Below, one piece after another: positions 1-6,928 of a stretch of DNA of 14,692 bases. The translations under genes were made by a program, and so were the position numbers. The first letter of the stretch is position 1, and each line of letters opens with the position of its first letter. Origin of the DNA: Verrucomicrobiota bacterium (GTDB lineage: Bacteria > Verrucomicrobiota > Verrucomicrobiia > Opitutales > Opitutaceae). The stretch is taken from positions 1-14,692 of the forward strand of contig JAEWIY010000077.1 of assembly GCA_023386835.1 (NCBI GenBank). Direction: 5' to 3'. The notes beneath the pieces are model-generated. The model saw only the letters and a program-made list of their open reading frames with translations. It was not told the origin of the DNA and did no database searches.

Positions 1-20
1 GGCAGGCCCTTCGTTGACAT

Positions 21-48
21 CGGGGGCAGCGGCGACACGCTGCCCCCG
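21..48. repeat. 28-bp inverted repeat just before the LacI-family gene
   Basis: Bases 21-31 and 38-48 are perfect reverse complements (11-bp, very GC-rich stem) around a 6-base loop. The repeat ends four bases before the preferred ATG at 53. It has no T-run after it, so it is a poor classical terminator for an upstream gene. It could be an operator used by the regulator on its own gene, or an RNA hairpin that hides the start region. A TTGACA hexamer at 14-19 resembles a -35 box, but no matching -10 is visible. The structure is seen directly; its role is inference. Confidence 0.55.
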
Positions 49-52
49 CCCC

Positions 53-1150
53 ATGGATCCCCGATTGCGAGTGACCCATCGCGACATTGCTGCCCGCACG
101 GGCTACGACAGGTCGACCGTGTCACTCGCGCTGAAGGGCGATCCACGGATCGCCGCCGAAACTCGCCGGATCATCGAAGCGACTGCGGCCGAGCTCGGCT
201 ACCGACCTGATCCGACGATCGCCGCCCTTGCGCGACAACGGTGGATGAGAAGCGAAACCCTCAGTGGTGCCGCCATTGCCTACTTGGTGGAGCGCCGAAA
301 AGGCGACTACCAGCTCCAGCATCGCCATTTTGCCGATGCTCGCGAGCACGCGAATCGACGCGGCTACGTGCTCGAGGAATTTGACCTTTCCGACTACCCG
401 AGCGGTGCGGCCGCCAGCCGCGCACTCCACAGCCGGGGCATTCGTGGTCTGCTGCTGCCGTCGCTGCCCAACGACGTCGATCGCGCGATCCAGGATTTTG
501 CCTGGCAGCAGTTCACGGTCGTCTGCTGTTCCGTCGGCTGGCTGCGCACGCCCTTTCATGCCGTGACGGCTGACATGTTCGAGGGCACGCGCCGCGCCTG
601 GCGCGAGCTGGCTGCGCGTGGCTACCGGCGGATCGGCGCCGCGCTGTATCGCCATACGCCCGTCGCGATCGATGACCATACCCGGCTGGGCGCATCGTAT
701 TCGGAGCAGATCGAACTCGACTCTTCGCACGCGCGATTGCCCTTCCTGTTGTGCGGCCCGGACGACAAACCAGCCTTCCTGCGCTGGTTTAAAAAACATC
801 GCCCCGACGCCGTCATCGGACTCACCCCACGCGAAGCCAGCTGGATTCGTGAAACCGGTGCGTCGATCCCGGACGACGTCGCGTATGTGAGCCTGCACGC
901 CTTCGATTTCCTGCCAGTGGCCGGCCTGTTCGTCGAACGCGACTCGGTGGCGCGGACCGCGCTCGATCTGCTGATTACCGAGATGCGCGAAAACCAGTGG
1001 GCGGTGCCCGCGGTGCAGCAGGTGGTGCACGTCCGCCCACGCTGGATCGAAGGAAACACCGTGCGGCAAGTCCCCTGGCCGACACCGGAGACGGGTCTCG
1101 ACGACTGGCCGCGCTCGCTGCGTTCCGAAGCTGCCCAAGCCAGCCGGTAA
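53..1150 (+). CDS. LacI/GalR-family transcriptional regulator
   Basis: Predicted DNA-binding repressor or activator of 365 residues, the usual LacI-family length. The N-terminus (about residues 7-55) is a typical LacI helix-turn-helix with T-x-x-D-I-A, S-T-V-S-L-A-L-K-G and A-x-E-L-G-Y-R-P motifs. A hinge with P-D-P-T-I-A-A-L follows, in place of the usual P-N-x-x-A-R-x-L. From about residue 75 the rest resembles a periplasmic-binding-protein-like effector domain, including R-G-I-R-G-L-L-L-P and a W-R-E-L-A-A-R-G-Y-R-R-I-G segment. The effector cannot be named; in this family it is usually a sugar or sugar derivative. The ATG at 53 is preferred over an in-frame TTG at 14 because the extra 13 residues are low-complexity and lie over the inverted repeat. 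There is no obvious Shine-Dalgarno. It lies 215 bp upstream of an RND efflux operon on the same strand and could regulate that operon, itself, or distant sugar genes. Confidence 0.9.
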   Translation: MDPRLRVTHRDIAARTGYDRSTVSLALKGDPRIAAETRRIIEATAAELGYRPDPTIAALARQRWMRSETLSGAAIAYLVERRKGDYQLQHRHFADAREHANRRGYVLEEFDLSDYPSGAAASRALHSRGIRGLLLPSLPNDVDRAIQDFAWQQFTVVCCSVGWLRTPFHAVTADMFEGTRRAWRELAARGYRRIGAALYRHTPVAIDDHTRLGASYSEQIELDSSHARLPFLLCGPDDKPAFLRWFKKHRPDAVIGLTPREASWIRETGASIPDDVAYVSLHAFDFLPVAGLFVERDSVARTALDLLITEMRENQWAVPAVQQVVHVRPRWIEGNTVRQVPWPTPETGLDDWPRSLRSEAAQASR

Positions 1151-1220
1151 ACGTTCCGGATCACGCGATTTTCACGACAGTCCCGCCAAGCCCGACTGAT
1201 CGTGCGTGCGGTTCCGGCAA

Positions 1221-1234
1221 CCCGGCGTGCCGGG
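1221..1234. other. Short GC hairpin downstream of the regulator gene
   Basis: CCCGGC (1221-1226) and GCCGGG (1229-1234) are perfect complements around 2 bases, about 70 bp after the regulator stop. More GC-rich self-complementary sequence follows (around 1235-1247). It may help end transcription of the regulator gene, but there is no U-tract, so this is a weak call. Confidence 0.25.
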
Positions 1235-1277
1235 CGGGCCCCCGGGCGACAACCTCCTGCAAGAACGTGCGGCCCGG

Positions 1278-1360
1278 GAGTCTTCCGACGCGTTGACCCC
1301 GCCAGCGCGCGGAGGCATGATGCCACGGCTTCCGGTTCTTTCGCCACGACCGGAAGACTC
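1278..1360 (+). promoter_or_regulatory. Leader with two alternative pairings over the adaptor RBS
   Basis: GAGTCTTCCG (1278-1287) is the perfect reverse complement of CGGAAGACTC (1351-1360). Independently, CTTCCGGT (1329-1336) is the perfect reverse complement of ACCGGAAG (1349-1356). Both pairings use the same right arm, which contains the likely Shine-Dalgarno GGAAGA (1352-1357, 8 bases before the ATG at 1366). The short-range hairpin could hide the ribosome site. The distant arm could compete for it, or the two distant arms could be protein-binding sites about seven helical turns apart around the promoter. The repeats are seen directly; the regulatory role is inference. Confidence 0.4.
1293..1321 (+). 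promoter_or_regulatory. Candidate sigma-70-type promoter of the efflux operon
   Basis: TTGACC (1293-1298, 5/6 to the -35 consensus) is followed after exactly 17 bases by CATGAT (1316-1321, 4/6 to the -10 consensus, keeping A2 and the final T). This would place a transcript start near 1328, about 38 bases before the adaptor gene. The 9-mer GCGTTGACC covering the -35 recurs at 8465-8473, before the hydrolase genes. In GC-rich DNA such matches arise by chance, so the promoter is only plausible. Confidence 0.35.
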
Positions 1361-1365
1361 TCATC

Positions 1366-2415
1366 ATGGTTCGCTTCTCTCCTGCCATCCGTTCGCTTGG
1401 TGCGCTCCTTGCGGGCTGGGCGATTCTTTTGAGCGGTTGCGGCAAAGCCCCACCTCCTCGGGTGGAGGCGCCGAGCGTCACGGTGCTCACGCTCGAGGCG
1501 CGCGATGTGGCTGATGAAATTTCCGCCGCCGGAACGATCGAGGCCGTCGAGCGGGCGCAACTCGGTTTTATGGTGGCCGGCCGGCTGCTGCGGTTTGAAG
1601 TCGAGGACGGTGCGTCCGTATCCGAAGGACAGGTCCTGGCGCGGTTGGATGACACCGATTATCGCCAGGAAGTCGCGATCGCCGAGGCACGCCTCGCGGA
1701 AACACGCGCTCGCGCCGAACGGCTGCGCCAGATGCACGAGCTCGGCAGCCTGACCGCGACCGACTTCGACAAGATCACCGCCGGCCTCACCCAGGCTGAA
1801 TCGGCCGCCACGCTGGCGCGGCAGCGACTCGCCTACACGGAATTGCGCGCGCCTTTCGACGGACGGGTGACGCGCCACGGCGTTTCCGCCGGCACGGTCG
1901 TCGCGCCCGGAACTCCCGTGTGCAGCGTGCTGGCCCCGGCGCCCGTGTGGGCGACGTTGAGCGTTCCGGAAGCCACGGCCGCGCAATTAAAGCCGGGCCA
2001 GATCACGCGGGTGCGGCTCGCAGCCGCCGAACACGTCGAGGCGGTCGCGCCTATCGAAACGATTCTGCCCCAGGCCGACCCGATCACGCGCTCGTTCCAA
2101 GTAAAGGTTCGCCTCGCCAACGAGGACCTCGCCTTCCGCCCGGGCAACATCGTGGTCGCCGCGGTCGAACTGGCCGCGCGGCGCTCAGTCGTCACTCTCC
2201 CGCCCGCCGCCGTGCAACGGTTTCCCGATGGCGCGCTCTATGTCTGGATCCTTGAGCCCGGACGTCAGACGGTCACTCGCCGGATCGTGACCATCGGCCG
2301 GCCTCGCGGCGTCGAGGTGGAAGTGACCTCGGGCCTTGCGCCGGGCGAACAGATTGTCACCGCCTTCGGCACCCCGCTTTTTGACGGCATGACCGTCACC
2401 GCTGCCCGGCCATGA
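1366..2415 (+). CDS. RND efflux periplasmic adaptor (membrane fusion) lipoprotein
   Basis: 349-residue HlyD/AcrA-type adaptor that bridges the inner-membrane pump and the outer-membrane channel. The N-terminus is a lipoprotein signal with the lipobox L-S-G-C (Cys25 as predicted lipidated residue), so the protein should be membrane-anchored and face the periplasm. The two halves of the barrel-sandwich (lipoyl-like) domain are near residues 63-97 and 157-190, with the typical L-R-A-P-F-D-G-R-V motif at 160-168. A short alpha-hairpin rich in Ala, Arg and Glu lies between them (about 100-156). A beta-barrel and membrane-proximal domain follow, with the family's P-G-x-x-V region and a closing G-L-x-P-G-E-Q-I-V motif. 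The start is supported by the lipobox spacing and by GGAAGA 8 bases upstream. Its stop overlaps the next start by 4 bases, so it is translationally coupled to the pump. Substrate is unknown. Confidence 0.93.
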   Translation: MVRFSPAIRSLGALLAGWAILLSGCGKAPPPRVEAPSVTVLTLEARDVADEISAAGTIEAVERAQLGFMVAGRLLRFEVEDGASVSEGQVLARLDDTDYRQEVAIAEARLAETRARAERLRQMHELGSLTATDFDKITAGLTQAESAATLARQRLAYTELRAPFDGRVTRHGVSAGTVVAPGTPVCSVLAPAPVWATLSVPEATAAQLKPGQITRVRLAAAEHVEAVAPIETILPQADPITRSFQVKVRLANEDLAFRPGNIVVAAVELAARRSVVTLPPAAVQRFPDGALYVWILEPGRQTVTRRIVTIGRPRGVEVEVTSGLAPGEQIVTAFGTPLFDGMTVTAARP

Positions 2416-5400
2416 GCGCGCTCGTCTGGCCACTGCGTCATCGCCAGGTGGTGCTGGTGCTGAGCGTGATCGTGCTCGGGCTGGGCCTGCACGCGCTGCT
2501 CACCATGCCGCGGCAGGACACGCCCACTATCTCGATCGACAAGGCGCTCGTCATCGCGCTGTCGCCCGGCGCCACCGCGGCGCAGGTCGAACAACAGATC
2601 ACCCGGCCGATCGAGTCGTACCTGTTCATTTTCACCGAGATCAATGCGGTGAAAACGTCGTCGGTCACGCGCGACGGACAGGTCGTCATCACCGCGGAAC
2701 TGCACGAGTGGGTCGAGGACAAGAACGCGTTCTGGTCACGACTCCGGCTCGGGCTCGCGGAGCTGAAACAGCAGGAGCTCCCACCGGGCACGTTGGGGCC
2801 GCTGGTCAACTCGGACTTCGGCCAGTCGGTCGCGCTGCTGATCGGTGTGTCGTCTCCACGCCACACCTACGCCGAGCTGCGCCGCTTCTTCGAGCAGATC
2901 GAGGACGCCATCCGCACCGTCCCCGGGGCCGGTCGGATCAAGCGCTACGGCGAACGCCATGAGACCATCTACGTCGAGGCGGATTCGCAGCGGCTTTCGC
3001 GCTACGGCCTCGGCCTCGCGCCGGTCGTCGCGGCGCTTCAACTACAGAATGCCACGCCCTACACCGGCGCGATCAAGGTCGACGACCGGCACGTGCCCCT
3101 GCACACGCGCGGCCGGTTCACCTCGGTCGAGGAGGTCCGCGAACAGGTGGTGTTCACCGACCCGGTGTCCGGCCGCGTCGCCCGCATCGGCGATGTCGCC
3201 ACCGTGGAACGCCGACTGGCGGACGCCGAATCGTTTCTCCGCATCGATGGCCGCGAAGATCCGGTGCTGCTCCTGTCCGTCGAGATGCAGCCGGGCCACA
3301 ACATCGTGGCCTTCGGTCGGGCGCTGCAGGAGACGCTCGATCGCGCGCGGGCCCTGCTGCCGTCCGAAATCGCACTGACGGTCATCAACGACCAACCGAC
3401 CGTCGTGGCCGAGTCGGTCACGCATTTCATTCGCGAGTTCTTCATCGCTGTCGGCGCCGTCGTGCTCGTGACGATGCTGCTGCTGCCGTTCCGCGTCGCC
3501 TCGATCGCAGCGATGGCGATTCCGGTGACGATTGCGATCACGTTCCAGGCACTCGACTGGCTCAACATCGAGCTTCACGAGGTCTCGCTCGCCTCGCTGA
3601 TCGTCGTGCTCGGCATCGTCGTCGACGACGCGATCGTGATCGCGGACAACTACGTCGAAAAACTCGACCACGGCCTGCCGCACTGGGACGCCGCCTGGCG
3701 CGCCGCACACGAGCTCGCCGTGCCCGTCTTCACGGCCACGATCGCCATCGTCCTCGCCTTTGCTCCGCTGGCATTCTTCCTCACCGGCTCGGTCGGCGAG
3801 TTCATCATTGCGCTGCCAATCACCGTGGCGATTGCGCTGAACGTCTCGTTCTTCGTCGCGATGTTCCTCACGCCGGTCCTGTGCTTCACCTTCATCCGGC
3901 AGGGCCTGAAGGATCAACCGAGCACGCTCAGCTCGCGGGTGCTGACAGCGGTGCAGTCGCGCTATACGCGGATCATCCATCCGCTGGTGCGGCATCCCGT
4001 GCTGACGCTGGTTGTCGGCGTGCTCTCGCTGCCGGCGGCGCTGCTGCTATTGCCGTTGATTCAACAAAAGTTTTTCCCCGCGGCGGAGCGGTCGCAGTTT
4101 GTGATCGAGGTCGATCTGCCGATCGGCACGCGGCTCGAGGCAACGGACCGGATCGTGCGCCAGCTCGAGGAGGCGATGCGGGGCGATCCGCGCATCACGA
4201 CCTATGCGGCGTTTGTCGGCACGGCGGCGCCGCGCGTGTACTATTCCTTCGCGCCCGAGTTCCCGCGGCCGAGCTACGGTATGTTGCTCGTCAGCACGCG
4301 CTCGGTCGCGGACGCCGACGCGGCGGAGCGCGACTACGCCGCCAAGCTGCCCCGCCTGGCGCCGGGTGCGCGGATCAACGTGGCGAACTTCCAGCAAGGC
4401 ATCCCGGTCGAGGCACCCGTCGAGGTTCGCATCGTGGGGACCGATCTCGCCGTGCTGCGCTCGCTGGGTGATCAGGTGCGCGCCCTCTTCCAGCGCGCGC
4501 CGGGGGCCACACAGGTGCGCGACGATTTTCTGGAAGGCTTTTCCCTCGATCTGCATGTCAACAGCGAGGTGGCCAACCGCCTCGGGCTCACGACCAGCGT
4601 GATCGCGAGCCAGGTGATGACCGGTTTCGAGGGCTACGCCCCGACTGAACTTTGGGAACACGACGCGCCCGTGCCGATCGTGCTGCGGCTCAACGCATCG
4701 GGCCGCGATGACTTCGACGACCTCGATCGCTTCATGGTGCGTGCGCCGCTCACGCAAGGCAGTGTGCCGCTGCATCAGGTCGCCACGGTGGAGCCGGTCT
4801 GGAATCCCGCGCAGATCGTGCACCGCAGCGGTGTGCGCACGCTCACCGTGCGGGCGAACCCGGCCACGGACGTGCTGCCGTCGACCGTGCTCGCGGCGAT
4901 CAAACGTGAGCTGCCGAAGATCGAGCTGCCGCCGGGTTATCGCCTAGAGATTGGCGGCGAGTACGAGGGGCAGCAGGAAACCTTCACCAAGATGGCCGGC
5001 GCATTGGTCGCGAGCGTCGTGTTCATCTACCTGGTGCTGTTGTTTCAATTCAAGAGCACGCGCGAAACGTTGCTCGTCATGCTCGCCATCCCACTCACGG
5101 CGTTTGGTGCGATGGCCGGTTTGGTCATCACCCGAAACCCACTCGGCTTCACCGCGGCCGTGGGCCTGATCAGCCTCGTGGGCATCGTGATTCGCAACGC
5201 CATCATTCTTGTTGATCACGCCGATGAACTGCGACGCGCCGAACCGATCGACGCCGCCACCGCGGCGATTCGCGCGGGCGAGCGCCGCATGCGCCCGATT
5301 TTTCTCACATCGATGGCGGCGGCCGTCGGTGTGCTTCCGATGATCCTGTCCCGCTCGCCGCTCTGGGCGCCGCTCGCGAGCGTTTTTGCGGTCGGCATCC

Positions 5401-5507
5401 TGTGGTCGATGTTGATGGCGCTACTGATTGTTCCCGCGACCTACGGGCTGACGATGAAGCGACCGCCGCCGAATGCCCGGCCGCTCGAGCAAGGAGGCGA
5501 GGCATGA
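2412..5507 (+). CDS. RND-family efflux pump, inner-membrane permease subunit
   Basis: 1031 residues, the normal length for an AcrB/HAE1-type proton-driven exporter. The protein has a first membrane helix (about residues 12-31), a large periplasmic loop, the helix block 2-6 (about 335-495), a second periplasmic loop and the final helix block (about 870-1015). The adjacent proton-relay aspartates are visible as D405-D406 in G-I-V-V-D-D-A-I-V-I-A-D-N. In the helix that carries the essential Lys of AcrB, the equivalent position appears to be Arg928 in G-I-V-I-R-N-A-I-I-L. No Shine-Dalgarno precedes the ATG. The ATGA overlap with the adaptor gene suggests translational coupling, and an identical overlap links it to the channel gene. 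The lack of metal-site motifs and the overall similarity favour a drug/lipophile exporter over a heavy-metal (CusA) pump, but the substrate cannot be read from sequence. Confidence 0.95.
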   Translation: MSALVWPLRHRQVVLVLSVIVLGLGLHALLTMPRQDTPTISIDKALVIALSPGATAAQVEQQITRPIESYLFIFTEINAVKTSSVTRDGQVVITAELHEWVEDKNAFWSRLRLGLAELKQQELPPGTLGPLVNSDFGQSVALLIGVSSPRHTYAELRRFFEQIEDAIRTVPGAGRIKRYGERHETIYVEADSQRLSRYGLGLAPVVAALQLQNATPYTGAIKVDDRHVPLHTRGRFTSVEEVREQVVFTDPVSGRVARIGDVATVERRLADAESFLRIDGREDPVLLLSVEMQPGHNIVAFGRALQETLDRARALLPSEIALTVINDQPTVVAESVTHFIREFFIAVGAVVLVTMLLLPFRVASIAAMAIPVTIAITFQALDWLNIELHEVSLASLIVVLGIVVDDAIVIADNYVEKLDHGLPHWDAAWRAAHELAVPVFTATIAIVLAFAPLAFFLTGSVGEFIIALPITVAIALNVSFFVAMFLTPVLCFTFIRQGLKDQPSTLSSRVLTAVQSRYTRIIHPLVRHPVLTLVVGVLSLPAALLLLPLIQQKFFPAAERSQFVIEVDLPIGTRLEATDRIVRQLEEAMRGDPRITTYAAFVGTAAPRVYYSFAPEFPRPSYGMLLVSTRSVADADAAERDYAAKLPRLAPGARINVANFQQGIPVEAPVEVRIVGTDLAVLRSLGDQVRALFQRAPGATQVRDDFLEGFSLDLHVNSEVANRLGLTTSVIASQVMTGFEGYAPTELWEHDAPVPIVLRLNASGRDDFDDLDRFMVRAPLTQGSVPLHQVATVEPVWNPAQIVHRSGVRTLTVRANPATDVLPSTVLAAIKRELPKIELPPGYRLEIGGEYEGQQETFTKMAGALVASVVFIYLVLLFQFKSTRETLLVMLAIPLTAFGAMAGLVITRNPLGFTAAVGLISLVGIVIRNAIILVDHADELRRAEPIDAATAAIRAGERRMRPIFLTSMAAAVGVLPMILSRSPLWAPLASVFAVGILWSMLMALLIVPATYGLTMKRPPPNARPLEQGGEA
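5491..5497 (+). promoter_or_regulatory. Strong ribosome binding site for the TolC-like gene
   Basis: AAGGAGG, a near-perfect anti-16S match, sits 6 bases before the ATG at 5504, inside the end of the pump gene. It fixes the channel protein's start at 5504 and argues against the upstream in-frame GTG at 5402, which would add a non-signal-like N-terminus. Confidence 0.85.
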
Positions 5508-6868
5508 ACGTCCGTGCGTTTCTGCTCCTCGCTCTGGTTCCGTCGCTGCTGACCGCGCAGACGCGACTCACCGTCGACGAGGCGACTGAACTCGCGTTGC
5601 GCCACAGCAAGGGTGCACAGCTCACGCGGCTCAAGGCCGAGGAATCCCGCTTCGAAGCAGAGGCTGCGCGGCTGCAGCGCTATCCACGCCTCACGGCATT
5701 TGGCCTGGGCGCGTATGCGTTTCGCCCCATCGATCTCACCCTTCGCGAAGGTTCGCTCACGCCGACACTGGATGCACTCGGCGTCGATCTGGGGATGGGG
5801 CCGCTGTCGCCGACGATCGGCCCGTTTCCCTCGAGTGATCTCACCCTCCTGCAGGGCGATCATCTGATGCGCTTCGGCGGGCTCACGCTGTTCCAGCCCT
5901 TGACGCAGCAATGGCGCATTGGCAGTGGCGTGAAGGCCGCCGAATCCGCCCGGCGCGCCGCCGACCGGGAAACGGCGCGCGTCCTCGCCGAAATCCGTGT
6001 GGCGGTGGAGGAGTTGTTCGCCGGCATCCTGGTCGAGGAGCGGCGCGCCACCCAGTACGCCGCGAAGCTCGCCTTTGAGGAGCGTCGGCTGCGCGATGCG
6101 GAGAACGCGCGGACCTCGGGCGAGGCGCTCGATGACGTCGTGCTGGGCAGCCAGGCGCAGCGGGTGGAGGCCGAGACGGAGCTCCTGCGCAACCGGCAGC
6201 AACGCGAACGTTTGCTCCTCCAGCTGGCCGAGCTGATCGGGCAACCCGGCACAACCGACCTGGCGGTGGATCCCAACCTGCCCGCGCGCCCGGCGCGACC
6301 GCTCGACTACTGGCTGTCGAAAGTGGAGCAGAACCCCGACGCGCAAATCGCCGCCGCCGTGGTCGAGCGGGCTCGGGCCGGGGTGCGGGCGGCGCGCCAA
6401 TCGCGCATCCCCGACGTGACGGCGTTTGCCTCGGGCTACGTCCAGGGTGGCGTGCCGCTCGCCCCGAGCAGCGGCGGCACCGTCGGCCTCGCGCTGACGT
6501 GGGATGTATTCGATTTTGGGCGACGCCGGGCGGAAATCGACCGGGGACTGACCCGCCAGCGCGCCGCGGAGCTGGACCACGCGCGTCGGGGCGAGGAAGC
6601 GGCGCGGCTGATCCGCGTGACGTTCCAGGATTACACGCATGCCGCGGAGGTCGTGACGCTGGCCGAACGCGCCCGCGCGTACCGCCAGCGGGCCTTCGAG
6701 CTCGCGCAACAATCCGTCAGCCACGGGCTGGCGCTGGAAGCGACGGCGCTCGAGGCCGAGGCCAAACTCCGCGAGGCGGAATCCGATGTGGTGGGTGCCC
6801 AACTCCAGCAGCACATCGGGCTGCTGCGGCTCTACTACCTGGTGGGTGAACTCGAGCCGATGCCGTGA
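5504..6868 (+). CDS. TolC-like outer-membrane efflux channel
   Basis: 454 residues. A signal peptide (MNVRAFLLLALVPSLLTA, cleavage probably before Q-T-R) precedes L-T-V-D-E-A-T-E-L-A-L-R, the standard opening of outer-membrane efflux proteins. There is no lipobox Cys, so it is unlike the lipidated NodT/OprM type. The body is two repeated blocks of long Ala/Glu/Arg-rich helices (about 150-245 and 330-450), each linked to a beta-strand segment such as G-L-T-L-F-Q-P-L (about 127-134) and G-L-A-L-T-W-D-V-F-D-F-G (about 328-339), the expected duplicated TolC fold. It is the third gene of the operon and overlaps the pump stop by 4 bases (ATGA). It probably forms the exit duct for the pump encoded just upstream. 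Confidence 0.92.
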   Translation: MNVRAFLLLALVPSLLTAQTRLTVDEATELALRHSKGAQLTRLKAEESRFEAEAARLQRYPRLTAFGLGAYAFRPIDLTLREGSLTPTLDALGVDLGMGPLSPTIGPFPSSDLTLLQGDHLMRFGGLTLFQPLTQQWRIGSGVKAAESARRAADRETARVLAEIRVAVEELFAGILVEERRATQYAAKLAFEERRLRDAENARTSGEALDDVVLGSQAQRVEAETELLRNRQQRERLLLQLAELIGQPGTTDLAVDPNLPARPARPLDYWLSKVEQNPDAQIAAAVVERARAGVRAARQSRIPDVTAFASGYVQGGVPLAPSSGGTVGLALTWDVFDFGRRRAEIDRGLTRQRAAELDHARRGEEAARLIRVTFQDYTHAAEVVTLAERARAYRQRAFELAQQSVSHGLALEATALEAEAKLREAESDVVGAQLQQHIGLLRLYYLVGELEPMP

Positions 6869-6908
6869 CCGCGACGCCTGTCGATTGAGCGCGGGTCAAG
6901 CTGGGGGG

Positions 6909-6927
6909 CCGGTCGCACGCGCACCGG
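6909..6927. terminator. Weak hairpin between convergent genes
   Basis: CCGGT (6909-6913) pairs with ACCGG (6923-6927) across 9 bases, in the 60-bp gap between the ends of the TolC-like gene and the DUF1593 gene. It has no T-run on either strand. Position favours a shared terminator; the short stem does not. Confidence 0.2.
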
Positions 6928-6928
6928 G

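Noticed and set aside
622..1986. 454-codon open frame on the minus strand spanning the regulator end, the leader and the adaptor gene
   Set aside because: It covers two well-supported + strand genes, has no recognisable domain and is rich in Arg/Gly/Ala typical of antisense translation of GC-rich DNA.
3042..3995. 317-codon minus-strand frame very rich in Asp, Arg, His and Glu
   Set aside because: The odd composition is the reverse complement of the hydrophobic membrane helices of the RND pump, not a real acidic protein.
5402..5503. N-terminal extension of the TolC-like protein from a GTG
   Set aside because: The ATG at 5504 has AAGGAGG 6 bases upstream and directly begins a signal peptide.
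5441..6814. 457-codon minus-strand frame opposite the TolC-like gene
   Set aside because: It lies fully antisense to a gene with signal peptide, strong ribosome site and family motifs; no domain of its own.
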